Assembly (NCBI RefSeq): GCF_900492205.1
Contig: NZ_UEYQ01000003.1
Span: 186,001 to 250,000 of the forward strand
Source of the DNA: Ciceribacter sp. T2.26MG-112.2
GTDB lineage: Bacteria > Pseudomonadota > Alphaproteobacteria > Rhizobiales > Rhizobiaceae
Length of the DNA: 64,000 nucleotides
Reading direction: 5' to 3'
A program made the position numbers and the translations under genes. Shown here one piece after another: positions 53,722 to 63,948 of the stretch (position 1 is the first letter of the stretch; each line of letters begins with the position of its first letter). The notes under the pieces are model-generated. The model was not told the DNA's origin. It saw nothing but the letters and a program-made list of their open reading frames with translations, and did no database searches.

Positions 53722-53875
53722 GGCGTGGCTCCTTATGGCGCGACGGCGCTGCAGGATGGAAGCGTCGGGACTATGCCATCCCGCGGCATGCGTTGACAGT
53801 TGTCAACCATGCCGTCGTCTCGAACGATCCGCGGATCCCCGGTCATCCTGGCTTTCCCACTCTCGGTGAGGGTGA

Positions 53876-55111
53876 TCAATCGCCCTTGTCGGACGGCGGT
53901 GCGGCCAGCTTGTTGAAGAAGGTCGAGGTGCGCAGCAGGTTGCGGAAACCCATGCGGCGCTCGGAGGCCGGGACGCCCTCGCGCACCATCATGCGGCTCA
54001 GCGTATAGGCCATGAAACCGAAAAGCACGACGACCATGTAGATGAACAGCGCCTGCGGGCCGAACAGGTCGAGCATGAAGGAGGCGAACAGCGGGCCGAT
54101 CACCGCACCGATCGACCAGAAGAACAGGGTGCCGGCCGAAACCAGGGCATGCTGGCCGGGCGCCGCATGGTCGTTGGCATGGGCGGAACAGAGCGAGTAG
54201 AGCGGCATGGCAAAGGCCCCGAAGGCGAAGATGCCGGCGAAATTCAGCCAGGCATTGGTCCCGGCGACAAAGGCCAGGAACAGTCCCGAAGCGAAGGCGC
54301 CGAAGGTGGCGACCAGGATGATCAGCCGTCGATCGAGCTTGTCGGAATAATGGCCGAGCGGATATTGCAGCACCACCCCGGCGAAGATTCCGACACTCAT
54401 GAAGGTGGCGATTGCCGTCACCGACATGCCGATGCCGTCGGCATAGATCGGACCCAGCGAGCGGAAGCTGGAATTGGTCAGCCCGACGACGATGCAGCCG
54501 ACCGTCGCCAGCGGCGACACCTTCCACAGCACGCGGATGTCGAAGCGCACGTCTTCCGGCGCTTCAGGGCTGGAGCGGTCGGTCAGCGAGATCGGTACCA
54601 GCGACAGCGTCAGCGCCATGGAGATGATGACGAACAGCTCGAAGCCGCCGATGCCGACGGCCGGGATGGCATATTGGGCCAGCGTGACGGCGCCCAGATC
54701 GACGAAGCGATAGATCGACAGGGTCCGGGCACGGGTGGAATTGGTCACCTTGGCGTTCAGCCAGCTTTCCACCACGGCGAACAGTCCGGCAAAACAGATG
54801 CCCTGGACGAGGCGCATCAGGAACCAGGCGGTCGGATCGATGAACAGCAGCATCAGGATCGAGGCGGCGGAAGCGATGGCGGCGAGCGCCGAGAAGGTGC
54901 GGATATGGCCGGTCGCCCGGATCAGCCGGGTGACATAGATGCAGCCGATGGCAAAACCGATATTGTAGCCGGTGCCGACCACGCCGATCATCGAGGTCGA
55001 AAAGCCTTCCTCAAGCGCCCGCAGCGAGATGAAGGTTCCCTGCAGGCCGTTGCCACCGATCAGGATGCCGGCGGTGGCAAGCAGGGGGATGAGCGGGCGC
55101 AGCGATGACAT
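53876..55111 (-). CDS. Major facilitator superfamily transporter
   Basis: A 411-residue membrane protein with about 12 hydrophobic segments and the MFS loop motif in weak form. The first helix (PLLATAGILIGGNGLQGTFISLR in parts), VESWLNAKVTNSTRAR and the FGHYSDKLDRR-type loop (here YPLGHYSDKLDRRLI) match the YcaD/CynX-like drug/organic-ion subgroup. The substrate is unknown. It diverges from aspS across 259 bases. Confidence 0.9.
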   Translation of the reverse strand: MSSLRPLIPLLATAGILIGGNGLQGTFISLRALEEGFSTSMIGVVGTGYNIGFAIGCIYVTRLIRATGHIRTFSALAAIASAASILMLLFIDPTAWFLMRLVQGICFAGLFAVVESWLNAKVTNSTRARTLSIYRFVDLGAVTLAQYAIPAVGIGGFELFVIISMALTLSLVPISLTDRSSPEAPEDVRFDIRVLWKVSPLATVGCIVVGLTNSSFRSLGPIYADGIGMSVTAIATFMSVGIFAGVVLQYPLGHYSDKLDRRLIILVATFGAFASGLFLAFVAGTNAWLNFAGIFAFGAFAMPLYSLCSAHANDHAAPGQHALVSAGTLFFWSIGAVIGPLFASFMLDLFGPQALFIYMVVVLFGFMAYTLSRMMVREGVPASERRMGFRNLLRTSTFFNKLAAPPSDKGD

Positions 55112-55370
55112 GAAGGCCTATTCGGGCAGGTTGAGGCGCGACTCGGAATCGCCCGGACGCCGTTCATCTTGTATCTGTGCCCGTGCAACGAAAACAGTTC
55201 ACGTCGTGAATGAAGCCATCACGAAAATCGATTGACCTTGGCAATTGCCCTGCCGCACGAAAGCCTTCAGCCTTGACAAATCGGGCGCGTCATGCGCTTG
55301 TCCGCGCGATTTAAAGCCCGAGATTCCGTGCCCTTGCCGGACCCCTTCAAAGAATATGCAGGATAAAACC

Positions 55371-57161
55371 ATGCACCGTTACCGCAGCCACACCTGTGCC
55401 GCTCTCCGCAAGTCCGATGTCGGTTCCACCGTCCGGCTTTCCGGCTGGGTCCATCGCGTCCGCGACCATGGCGGCGTGCTGTTTATCGACCTGCGCGACC
55501 ATTACGGCATTACCCAGGTGGTGGCCGATCCCGACAGCCCGGCCTTCAAGCTGGCCGAAACCGTGCGCGGCGAGTGGGTGATCCGCATTGACGGCCTCGT
55601 CAAGGCCCGCACCGAGGACACGGTCAACAAGACCATGCCGACCGGCGAGATCGAACTCTACGCTCAGGAAATCGAGGTTCTCTCGGCCGCCAAGGAACTG
55701 CCGCTGCCGGTCTTCGGCGAGCCGGACTATCCGGAAGACGTGCGCCTCAAGTACCGCTTCCTCGACCTGCGCCGCGACACGCTGCACAAGAACATCGTCA
55801 AGCGCACGCAGATCATCTCCGACATGCGCCGTCGCATGGGCGATATCGGCTTTGCCGAATACACCACGCCAATCCTGACCGCTTCCTCGCCGGAAGGCGC
55901 ACGCGACTTCCTCGTCCCGAGCCGCATCCACGAGGGCCAGTTCTTCGCCCTGCCGCAGGCCCCGCAGCAGTACAAGCAGCTGCTGATGGTCGCCGGTTTC
56001 GACCGCTATTTCCAGATCGCACCCTGCTTCCGTGACGAAGACCCGCGCGCCGACCGCCTGCCGGGCGAGTTCTACCAGCTTGACCTGGAAATGAGCTTCG
56101 TCACCCAGGAAGATGTCTGGGAAACCATCGAGCCGGTCATGACCCAGGTGTTCGAGCAGTTTGCCGATGGCAAGCCGGTCACCAAGCAGTGGCCGCGTAT
56201 TCCCTACGATGTCGCGATCCGCAAGTACGGCTCCGACAAGCCGGACCTGCGCAACCCGATCGAGATGCAGGAAGTGACCGAGCATTTCGCCGGTTCCGGC
56301 TTCAAGGTGTTCGCCAACATGATCGCCTCCAACCCCAAGGTCGAAGTCTGGGCAATCCCGGCCAAGACCGGCGGTTCGCGCGCCTTCTGCGACCGCATGA
56401 ACGCCTGGGCGCAGTCGACCGGCCAGCCGGGACTCGGCTACATCTTCTGGCGCCAGGAAGGTGCCGTGCTCGAAGGGGCCGGCCCGCTCGCCAAGAACAT
56501 CGGCGAGGAGCGCACCGAAGCGATCCGCACGCAGCTTGGCCTGGATGAAGGCGACGCCTGCTTCTTCGTCGCCGGCGATCCGGCGAAATTCTACAAGTTT
56601 GCCGGCGAAGCCCGCACCCGCGCCGGCGAGGAACTGGACCTCGTCGACCGCGACCGTTTCGAACTTTGCTGGATCGTCGATTTCCCGTTCTACGAATGGA
56701 GCGAGGAAGAAAAGAAGATCGACTTCGCCCACAACCCCTTCTCGATGCCGCAGGGTGGCCTTGAAGCGCTGGAGAGCCAGGATCCGCTGTCGCTCAAGGC
56801 CTATCAGTATGATGCGGTCTGCAACGGCTTCGAAATCGCTTCCGGTTCGATTCGTAACCAGTCGCCCGAACTCATGGTCAAGGCCTTCGAGAAGGTGGGC
56901 TTGAGTCAGGCTGACGTCGAAGAGCGCTTCGGCGGCCTCTACCGCGCCTTCCAGTACGGCGCCCCGCCGCACGGCGGCTGCGCCTTCGGCATCGACCGCG
57001 TCGTCATGCTGCTCGTCGGTGCGAAGAACCTGCGCGAAATCTCGCTGTTCCCGATGAACCAGCAGGCGCAGGACTTGCTGATGAACGCGCCTTCGCCGGC
57101 GACCCCGACGCAGTTGCGCGAACTGGCGCTGCGGGTCGTGCCGCAGCCGAAGAAGGACTGA
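55371..57161 (+). CDS. aspS: Aspartyl-tRNA synthetase (probably non-discriminating)
   Basis: AspRS charges tRNA-Asp; in many alphaproteobacteria it also mischarges tRNA-Asn for later amidation. The 596-residue protein has the N-terminal OB-fold anticodon domain ([23 protein letters not shown] in parts), the class II motif 2 [19 protein letters not shown] (in parts), the GAD insertion and motif 3 [17 protein letters not shown] 55371 is chosen: AGGA lies seven bases upstream and the homologous N-terminus MHRYRSHTC starts here. A CTTGAC element (55272-55277) upstream could be its -35 box, but the -10 is poor. A strong terminator follows. Confidence 0.96.
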   Translation: MHRYRSHTCAALRKSDVGSTVRLSGWVHRVRDHGGVLFIDLRDHYGITQVVADPDSPAFKLAETVRGEWVIRIDGLVKARTEDTVNKTMPTGEIELYAQEIEVLSAAKELPLPVFGEPDYPEDVRLKYRFLDLRRDTLHKNIVKRTQIISDMRRRMGDIGFAEYTTPILTASSPEGARDFLVPSRIHEGQFFALPQAPQQYKQLLMVAGFDRYFQIAPCFRDEDPRADRLPGEFYQLDLEMSFVTQEDVWETIEPVMTQVFEQFADGKPVTKQWPRIPYDVAIRKYGSDKPDLRNPIEMQEVTEHFAGSGFKVFANMIASNPKVEVWAIPAKTGGSRAFCDRMNAWAQSTGQPGLGYIFWRQEGAVLEGAGPLAKNIGEERTEAIRTQLGLDEGDACFFVAGDPAKFYKFAGEARTRAGEELDLVDRDRFELCWIVDFPFYEWSEEEKKIDFAHNPFSMPQGGLEALESQDPLSLKAYQYDAVCNGFEIASGSIRNQSPELMVKAFEKVGLSQADVEERFGGLYRAFQYGAPPHGGCAFGIDRVVMLLVGAKNLREISLFPMNQQAQDLLMNAPSPATPTQLRELALRVVPQPKKD

Positions 57162-57188
57162 TCGGTCCTTTGACCCTGTAGCCTTTCG

Positions 57189-57219
57189 AAACCCCGGTCG
57201 CCGACGCGATCGGGGTTTT
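57189..57219 (+). terminator. Intrinsic terminator after aspS
   Basis: A 13-bp stem with one G-T wobble (AAACCCCGGTCGC / GCGATCGGGGTTT) and a CGAC loop ends in TTTT, 27 bases after the aspS stop. Confidence 0.9.
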
Positions 57220-57256
57220 GTCGTTATGGATCAACAGGCTGACGGCGCGCCTTGAA

Positions 57257-58285
57257 TCACGATGGCAGGGCGTTGTCGAGGAAGTACCACTGGTCGAGAT
57301 GGGTGAGCACGACCGGCTCGATCACCGCATTCAACAGCTTGATGTCTTCCACCAGCCGCTCGCCGGGCTTTGCTTCCGCCGGCAGCTTGAACGGCGGCAG
57401 TGCATAGGCGTCGAAGCGGAAGCCGTCACTCCTGCGCACATTGTACCAGGGGCAGATCGTCGCCCCGGTCATTCGCGCCAGGCGAATGGTCAGCGCGATA
57501 TTGCCCTCGAGATGTGGCGCCCGGCCAAACAATGGACCGCGGATCTTGCCGGCAAAGGCCTCGTCGGCAAAGACCGAGACGACGCCGCCCTTCTTCAGCA
57601 GGCTGACCGCCGGGCGAATGCCCTGCATGCCGGGCGGAATGAAGCGAAGGCCGGTCTTGCTGCGGACCCGCTCGGCGATCCAGGCCTTGGCCCGCTCGAC
57701 CGGGGGAACGTAGAACGTATAGGGCTGGACGCCGATCTGGCGCAGGATGATCGGGCCGATCTCCCAATTGCCGAGATGCATGCCGACGATGATGATCGGT
57801 CCGGCCTTGGCCGCGTCCTGGATGTATTCCGGATTGTGCAGCACCATGCGTTCCGGTTGCCGGGCGATGCGGTTGACCACCGAAAACTCGGTCATCAGCC
57901 GGCCTTGCGCCTTGCAGTTCTCTATGTAGAGCGCTTCGCGCTCGGCCTCGCTCATCTGCGGGCAGAGCCGGGCGATCGTCGCCCGCGCCCGTCTCTGCGC
58001 CACCTTGTGATAACGGGGCAGGGCGAAGAGGCCGAGGCGGGCGCCGAAATTGGAACAGACATCCATCGGCATCAGCTTCATGCCGTAGTGACCGGCAAGA
58101 TGCAGCCCGTTCCAGACATTGTCGTTAAGCCAGTACTTGACGAAAGCCTTGCGAGCCTTGCCGCCCGCCATGAAGTCGGCGAAGCCCGGCGCGTCGGGCC
58201 GGCTGAACCGCCAGGCCTTGCGCTTGGCGATGTCCGGTTTAGCACTTGCCCCTGCCGACCTTGCCGGCGCGTCCTGCTCTGTCAT
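57257..58285 (-). CDS. Lipid A biosynthesis acyltransferase (LpxL/HtrB family)
   Basis: A 342-residue membrane-associated acyltransferase. The catalytic H-x4-(D/E) motif is His170-Leu-Gly-Asn-Trp-Glu175 (GMHLGNWEIG), and the later FADEAFAGKIRG and the family's C-terminal region are present. Members add secondary acyl chains to lipid A from acyl-ACP. Rhizobia carry several paralogues, so this may be the laurate/myristate enzyme or one with another substrate. The N-terminal 45 residues are a non-hydrophobic extension. Its ATG overlaps the stop of the cytochrome P450 gene as ATGA, so it is the downstream member of a coupled pair. Confidence 0.88.
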   Translation of the reverse strand: MTEQDAPARSAGASAKPDIAKRKAWRFSRPDAPGFADFMAGGKARKAFVKYWLNDNVWNGLHLAGHYGMKLMPMDVCSNFGARLGLFALPRYHKVAQRRARATIARLCPQMSEAEREALYIENCKAQGRLMTEFSVVNRIARQPERMVLHNPEYIQDAAKAGPIIIVGMHLGNWEIGPIILRQIGVQPYTFYVPPVERAKAWIAERVRSKTGLRFIPPGMQGIRPAVSLLKKGGVVSVFADEAFAGKIRGPLFGRAPHLEGNIALTIRLARMTGATICPWYNVRRSDGFRFDAYALPPFKLPAEAKPGERLVEDIKLLNAVIEPVVLTHLDQWYFLDNALPS

Positions 58286-59706
58286 TGGCTCGAAGCTCCC
58301 CGGCGATGCAGCGTGACCGGCAAGCCGCCCTTCGGCCGCAGCGTCAGGCGGCAATGCGGTTCCACCTTGTGGCCCTGACGAAGCCTGAGGCTGAACTTCT
58401 GCGCCAGGATGGCGAGGCACAGGATCGCCTCGGTCTCGCCGAAATGCTGTCCGGGACAGACGCGCGGCCCGCTGGCAAAGGGGATGAAGCTGTAGGGCTT
58501 CGGCCGGTTGTCGCCGAGGAAGCGCTCCGGCTTGAAGTGATGCGGCTGTTCGAACAGGCTCGGCGTGCGGTGCAGCAGCCAGGGCACGATCAGGACAAGC
58601 GAGGCGGGCGCCACGTCGATGTCGCCGATCCGATCTTTTTCCTTGGCCTGGCGGGCGAGGATCGGCACCGGCGGATAGAGCCTGAGCGTCTCGTTGATCA
58701 CGGCGCGGCACCAGTCGAGTTGGGGCACGTCGTCGATCGTCGGTACGCGGTCGCCGCAGACGCGGGCGATCTCGTCATGCACTTGACGCTCCACCCAAGT
58801 CGCCTGCGACAGCAGGTACCAGGCCCAGGTGAGGGTGGCGGCCGTCGTCTCGTGGCCGGCCATGAAAATGGTGGCTGCCTCGTTGCGAAGCGCGACCATG
58901 TCGAGGTTGAGTTCCGGATTGCGCTGCTGGCGGCGGATCAAGAGATCGACCATGGAACTGTGGTCACCGCGACCGGCGAGGTGATCCTCGACCACCTTGT
59001 CGATCAGGTCATGGATGCGCTTGACGGACCGCTTGAGTGAGGGCGTGCGCAGCACGGGCAGGCCTTCGTCGAAACCGATGAAATAGCCGAGGTTTACCGA
59101 ATCGATCAGCGACTGGTAGCTGGAAAAGCTGTCGGTGATGGCGTCGGCGCTCTCGCGGCCGAGCTGGTTGCCGAACACGCTGCGGGAAATGATCTCGGCG
59201 GTGAGCCCCGCCATTTCGTGCAGCACGTTGATCTCGGTGCCGTCGGGCATGGAGTTCCAGCGCTCGACCATTTCGCTCGCCGTCTTCTCCATCACCGGAC
59301 CAAAGGCCGGCACGCGGTTGCGGTGGACGATGTCGTTGACCAGCGAGCGGCGTTGCTTCCAGGTTTCGCCATCCGAGATGAACAGGCCGTCGCCCAGCAG
59401 ATACTCGAGCGCGCGCCGCATCTGCGGGGACTTGCGTTCGAAATTGTCGTGGCGATTGACCACGACATGGCGGATCAGATCGGGCGAGTTCACCAGAACG
59501 ATCTGCCGCCCCATTATCCGGATCGAGCTGACCTTCTCCTTGAAATCGCCGACCCGCCAGACGGACAGGAAGTCGGTTCGTGCCTGCAGAAGCAGGTTGA
59601 GCGGGCGATTGGGCTTGCCGTCGTAGTAGTCGGCATGGGCCGGCTCGAAGTCGTGCCCTTCGAGCCTCTCGGAGATGTTGACGGGGCGCTGAAGCCAGCC
59701 GAGCAT
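58282..59706 (-). CDS. Cytochrome P450
   Basis: A 474-residue haem monooxygenase. The I-helix oxygen-activation motif AGHETT is at 283-288, the ExxR pair is Glu339/Arg342 (ETLR), and the haem-ligand loop FASGPRVCPG has Cys417. The long N-terminus and overall look (VSSIRIMGRQIVLVNSP, WKQRRSLVNDIVHR) resemble CYP4/CYP102-like fatty-acid hydroxylases rather than camphor-type P450s, so a fatty acyl substrate is plausible. It has no N-terminal membrane anchor. No ferredoxin or reductase gene is adjacent. It is co-translated with a lipid A-type acyltransferase. Confidence 0.93.
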   Translation of the reverse strand: MLGWLQRPVNISERLEGHDFEPAHADYYDGKPNRPLNLLLQARTDFLSVWRVGDFKEKVSSIRIMGRQIVLVNSPDLIRHVVVNRHDNFERKSPQMRRALEYLLGDGLFISDGETWKQRRSLVNDIVHRNRVPAFGPVMEKTASEMVERWNSMPDGTEINVLHEMAGLTAEIISRSVFGNQLGRESADAITDSFSSYQSLIDSVNLGYFIGFDEGLPVLRTPSLKRSVKRIHDLIDKVVEDHLAGRGDHSSMVDLLIRRQQRNPELNLDMVALRNEAATIFMAGHETTAATLTWAWYLLSQATWVERQVHDEIARVCGDRVPTIDDVPQLDWCRAVINETLRLYPPVPILARQAKEKDRIGDIDVAPASLVLIVPWLLHRTPSLFEQPHHFKPERFLGDNRPKPYSFIPFASGPRVCPGQHFGETEAILCLAILAQKFSLRLRQGHKVEPHCRLTLRPKGGLPVTLHRRGASSQ

Positions 59707-59864
59707 GATGTTTCGTTCCGCAAGTGTGGCCGTTGAGGCGGTAGATCCTTCGGGCTAGCCTTAGCGAATGCCGCGCGCCGGTCAATGTGCAAGCCCTGGA
59801 TATACTGTCGCGCCCGGCCACGGAGGCCGGGAGCGGAGACTGGTTCGGGATCGCGGGAAAGCCG

Positions 59865-61061
59865 CTATTCGTTCGCGGTGACGGAGACGCCGAGCAGGGC
59901 GGGCACGCTCTCCGGCGCGCCCATTGCGGCACCCATGATCATCGGGAAGGGCACTTCCTTCTCCGGCTCGGCCGTGATGGTGATGTTCTGCGGATCGTCG
60001 ATGAAGGCGTTGACCGCTTCGGACACCTGGTTCTGCAGTGCGCCGAGCTTGGCCTGGGCGAGCAGGATTGGCAGCATGCCCTTGACCATCTGCGCCATCT
60101 GTTCGCCGTTCGACCCCTGCTGCTTGCCTGCATAATCGAGACCGCGCTCGGTGATGCCGGCGTCTTCGAAGCTGATCTGCGCGCTCTGGAACGACATCTG
60201 CTGCATCAGGCCGAATATGGCGATGCCGGCTGCCTGCTGGGCCTGTTCGTTGTTCGCATCGGCCTGCATGGTTCGGGCGGTTTCCTGCAACTGCTTGACG
60301 AGATCCATCGTATAGCCGGTCAGCGCGAAGGACAGGGACAAGCTGCCGACATCGGCGAAGTCCAATGTATAGTCTTCAAGGTTGACCGTGCCGGATACCG
60401 GTTCCCAATTGCCACTGACGCTGATCTCGCCATTGATCGTCTGCAGGCCGAGCGCGTTGATTGCCTCCTTGCCCTCGGCGTCCTCGATGCTGGAGAGATC
60501 GGCCTTGATACCGGTGACGGTGCCTTCGAAGGAAAGCGAGCTTTCGTCTTCGGCGAGCGCGACTGAGCCGCTCGCCTTTTCAACGGCGAAAACCTGTTTG
60601 CCATCCGTCGTCACGGTGATCGGGCCGCTACTGGCCTCTTCGTACATCATCATCGAAGACAGGCCTTCGCCCGCCGTGCTGCCCGGAACGACGACGCCGG
60701 CGAGGTAGAGATCCTTGACGTTGATGCTGCTCTTCTCCTCGGTGACATTGACCTCGGGGAATTCGATGCGATCGATATGATAGGCGCCGCCGTCTGCCTC
60801 GGTCACGTCCTGCAGCGTCAGATTACCCAGCGCGATGGACTTCTCCTGCGGGCCGGTGGCGGTGAAGGTCGTGCCCTTGAGCACGACGTCATCGCCGTTG
60901 ACCTCGATCGATTCGGCCTTCAGCACGCCGCTTCCGGCGGCATAGGCGGCGTTGATCTTGGCAAGCAGGTCCTGGCCGTCGAGGGCCGCGAAGGCCTGCC
61001 CGGAGAGAGCGGCGGATGCGGCGCCTGCCAACAGGAGCCCTTTGAAGCGAATTCGGGTCAT
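59865..61061 (-). CDS. Large exported protein, unknown function
   Basis: A 398-residue protein with a signal peptide (FKGLLLAGAASAALSGQAFA, about 6-25). The mature part is acidic, low in cysteine and rich in short beta-strands (EVNGDDVVLKGTTFTATG, LGNLTLQDVTEADGGAYHIDRI in parts), with a helical segment at about 255-300. The pattern of repeated nested strands resembles AsmA/DUF945-like periplasmic proteins, but I cannot place the family. It may be monocistronic; it is 158 bases from the P450 gene and diverges from parC across 209 bases. Confidence 0.8.
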   Translation of the reverse strand: MTRIRFKGLLLAGAASAALSGQAFAALDGQDLLAKINAAYAAGSGVLKAESIEVNGDDVVLKGTTFTATGPQEKSIALGNLTLQDVTEADGGAYHIDRIEFPEVNVTEEKSSINVKDLYLAGVVVPGSTAGEGLSSMMMYEEASSGPITVTTDGKQVFAVEKASGSVALAEDESSLSFEGTVTGIKADLSSIEDAEGKEAINALGLQTINGEISVSGNWEPVSGTVNLEDYTLDFADVGSLSLSFALTGYTMDLVKQLQETARTMQADANNEQAQQAAGIAIFGLMQQMSFQSAQISFEDAGITERGLDYAGKQQGSNGEQMAQMVKGMLPILLAQAKLGALQNQVSEAVNAFIDDPQNITITAEPEKEVPFPMIMGAAMGAPESVPALLGVSVTANE

Positions 61062-61270
61062 GGAACGATCCTTTCATCGGAACGGGTGAAATTCGGCGCA
61101 GTATATTTGTGCCAAACCTTATATGGCCTGGCACGGAAACTTCCACTGCTTTCCTTGCGTCGCGCAGCCTTACTTTCCGGCTGCCGTGACTGTTGTCACA
61201 TCCGCGGTAATCCACAGCCAGAATGCCGGGATTCCTTGCTGTTTGCGGTCATCTCGTCTAGTTGGATGCC

Positions 61271-63547
61271 ATGGGGAAAAGTCTTATTCCGCCCGATGAC
61301 GGCGGCGACCACATTCAACCGATCGATCTGAAGGCGGCGCTCGAGGAGCGTTATCTCGCCTATGCCTTGTCGACGATCATGCACCGGGCGCTGCCCGATG
61401 TGCGCGACGGGCTGAAGCCGGTGCATCGGCGCATCATCCACGCGATGAGCGAGATGGGCATCCGTCCGAACTCGGCGTTCAAGAAATGCGCCCGTATCGT
61501 CGGTGACGTCATCGGTAAGTTCCACCCGCACGGCGACCAGTCGGTCTACGACGCGCTGGTGCGGCTGGCGCAGGATTTCTCCCAGCGCTATCCGGTGGTC
61601 GACGGGCAGGGCAATTTCGGCAATATCGACGGCGACTCAGCTGCCGCCTATCGTTACACCGAAGCGCGCATGACCGATGTCGCGGCACTTCTGCTCGAAG
61701 GCATCGACCAGGACGCGGTCGACTTCCGCCCGACCTATAACGAGGAAGACGAGGAGCCGGTCGTGCTGCCGGGCGCCTTCCCGAACCTTCTGGCCAACGG
61801 TGCCTCGGGCATCGCCGTCGGCATGGCGACCTCGATCCCGCCGCACAATGTCCACGAGATCTGCGACGCGGCGCTCTACCTGATCAAGAATCCCGGCGCG
61901 ACCGTCGAGGAACTGCTGGCCGATCCGGCGAATCCGCAAAGGGGCGGCATCGAGGGACCGGACCTGCCCACAGGCGGTATCGTGGTCGAAAGCCGCGAGA
62001 GCATGATCGAGACCTACCGTACCGGCCGTGGCGGTTTTCGCGTCCGCGCCCGTTGGGAAACCGAGGATCTCGGTCGCGGCGGCTACCAGATCGTCGTTAC
62101 GCAGATCCCCTTCCAGGTCCAGAAGTCGCGCCTGATCGAGAAGATCGCCGAGCTTCTGATCGCCCGCCGCCTGCCGTTGCTCGAGGACGTGCGCGATGAA
62201 TCGGCCGAGGATGTGCGCATCGTTCTGGTGCCGAAGAGCCGCACCGTCGATGCCACGCTGCTGATGGAATCGCTGTTCAAGCTGACCGAGCTTGAGAGCC
62301 GCATCCCGCTCAACATGAACGTGCTCAGCCAGGGCAAGGTGCCGAAGGTGATGGCGCTCAACGAGGTGCTTTCCGAGTGGCTGGCACATCGCAAGGACGT
62401 CCTCGTTCGTCGCTCGAAGTTCCGCCTGGCGGCAATCGACCGGCGGCTCGAGATCCTAGGCGGCCTGCTCATCGCCTATCTCAACCTCGACGAGGTGATC
62501 CGCATCATCCGCGAGGAGGACGAGCCGAAACCGGTCCTGATCGAGCGGTTCACGCTGACCGACAACCAGGCTGAAGCCATCCTCAACATGCGGCTCAGGA
62601 ACTTGCGCAAGCTCGAAGAGTTCGAGATCCGCAAGGAGCATGAGTCCCTGTCGGCGGAAAAGGCGGAAATCGAGACGCTGCTCGCCTCCGACGACAAGCA
62701 GTGGCAAACGGTCTCCTGGGAGATCGGCGAGGTCAAGAAGAAGTATGCCAAGGCGACCGATCTCGGCCGCCGGCGCACCACCTTCTCCAATGCCCCGGTC
62801 GCTGATGTCGAGGCGATCCAGCAGGCGATGATCGAGAAGGAACCGATCACGGTCGTCATCTCGGAAAAGGGCTGGATCCGCGCCCTGAAGGGCCATATTT
62901 CCGACACCACCAGCCTGACTTTCAAGGAGGGCGACGCGCTTCGCGTGGCCTTCCCGGCACAGACCACCGACAAGATCCTGCTGGTGACGACGGGCGGCAA
63001 GGTCTACACGATGGGCGGCGACAAGCTGCCCGGCGGACGCGGCCATGGCGAACCCTTGCGCATCATGGTCGACATGGAAAACGACCAGGACGTGCTGACC
63101 GCCTTCGTCCATGATCCGAGTCGCAAGCTGCTCATTGCCTCGACCGCCGGCAACGGCTTCGTCGTTGCCGAAAACGAGATCGTCGCCAATACCCGCAAGG
63201 GCAAGCAGGTGATGAATGTCGGCATGCCGGACGAGATGAAGCTGGTCGTGCCGGTGGCGGGCGACCACGTCGCCGTGGTCGGCGAGAACCGCAAGATGCT
63301 CGTTTTCCCGCTGGCGCAGGTCCCGGAGATGGCGCGCGGCAAGGGCGTTCGCCTGCAGCGCTACAAGGATGGCGGCATTTCCGACATCAAGTGTTTCGCG
63401 ATTGCCGACGGCCTGACCTGGGAAGACAGTGCCGCCCGGATGTTCACCAAGACCAAGGACGAACTGATCGAATGGCAGGGCGACCGCGCCTCGGCCGGCC
63501 GCACCGTGCCCAAGGGCTTCCCGCGCAGCGGCAAATTCTCCGGCTGA
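61271..63547 (+). CDS. parC: DNA topoisomerase IV subunit A
   Basis: ParC is the DNA-cleaving subunit of topoisomerase IV, which separates daughter chromosomes. The 758-residue protein has the family N-terminus ([37 protein letters not shown] in parts) and the active-site tyrosine Tyr129 in [11 protein letters not shown]. The C-terminal half has the beta-pinwheel repeats ([19 protein letters not shown] in parts). The length and the lack of a GyrA-box-like QRRGGKG motif fit ParC rather than GyrA. The quinolone-resistance region reads [12 protein letters not shown], with no obvious resistance substitution. The frame opens with TTG at 61262; ATG 61271 is chosen. Confidence 0.95.
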   Translation: MGKSLIPPDDGGDHIQPIDLKAALEERYLAYALSTIMHRALPDVRDGLKPVHRRIIHAMSEMGIRPNSAFKKCARIVGDVIGKFHPHGDQSVYDALVRLAQDFSQRYPVVDGQGNFGNIDGDSAAAYRYTEARMTDVAALLLEGIDQDAVDFRPTYNEEDEEPVVLPGAFPNLLANGASGIAVGMATSIPPHNVHEICDAALYLIKNPGATVEELLADPANPQRGGIEGPDLPTGGIVVESRESMIETYRTGRGGFRVRARWETEDLGRGGYQIVVTQIPFQVQKSRLIEKIAELLIARRLPLLEDVRDESAEDVRIVLVPKSRTVDATLLMESLFKLTELESRIPLNMNVLSQGKVPKVMALNEVLSEWLAHRKDVLVRRSKFRLAAIDRRLEILGGLLIAYLNLDEVIRIIREEDEPKPVLIERFTLTDNQAEAILNMRLRNLRKLEEFEIRKEHESLSAEKAEIETLLASDDKQWQTVSWEIGEVKKKYAKATDLGRRRTTFSNAPVADVEAIQQAMIEKEPITVVISEKGWIRALKGHISDTTSLTFKEGDALRVAFPAQTTDKILLVTTGGKVYTMGGDKLPGGRGHGEPLRIMVDMENDQDVLTAFVHDPSRKLLIASTAGNGFVVAENEIVANTRKGKQVMNVGMPDEMKLVVPVAGDHVAVVGENRKMLVFPLAQVPEMARGKGVRLQRYKDGGISDIKCFAIADGLTWEDSAARMFTKTKDELIEWQGDRASAGRTVPKGFPRSGKFSG

Positions 63548-63558
63548 TTTCGCTCGGG

Positions 63559-63948
63559 TCAGGAAAGCGCGACGGTGTGATCCTTCAGGAACCGCGTCGC
63601 GCCTTCCTCGTCGATCTCGCCCGCGGCCACGGAAAGGACGAAGGCGTAGAGCTCCGCGTCCGTGGCGTTGATCTCGTAGCCGTTTTCCATCAGGAAGACA
63701 GCGGCGGTCACGATCGCTATGCGCTTGTTTCCGTCAATGAAAGCATGGTTCTTGGCCAGGCCGAACAGATAGGCGGCGGCTAATTCGTTGACATCGTCAC
63801 ACCCGTACGCCTCCCGGTTTACGGGGCGGGCAAGGGCAGATTCGAGCGCGCCTTCGTCGCGCAGGCCGTAGGCTCCGCCGAAGCGTTCAATCTGCATCTG
63901 GTGCAGGGTCTCGACGACCGGCCGGGAAATGAAGAAGAAGCTGCTCAT
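63559..63948 (-). CDS. doc: Doc-type toxin (Fic/Doc fold)
   Basis: A 129-residue protein of the death-on-curing family. The Fic/Doc active site reads HAFIDGNKR at residues 68-76 (His68, Asp72, Asn74, Lys75, Arg76), as in Doc kinases that phosphorylate EF-Tu. The N-terminal EALHxxQIxxFGGxxGLRDEGALESAL-type region is also present. Its ATG overlaps the stop of the upstream gene as ATGA, the arrangement of antitoxin-toxin pairs. It converges on parC with an 11-base gap. Confidence 0.9.
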   Translation of the reverse strand: MSSFFFISRPVVETLHQMQIERFGGAYGLRDEGALESALARPVNREAYGCDDVNELAAAYLFGLAKNHAFIDGNKRIAIVTAAVFLMENGYEINATDAELYAFVLSVAAGEIDEEGATRFLKDHTVALS

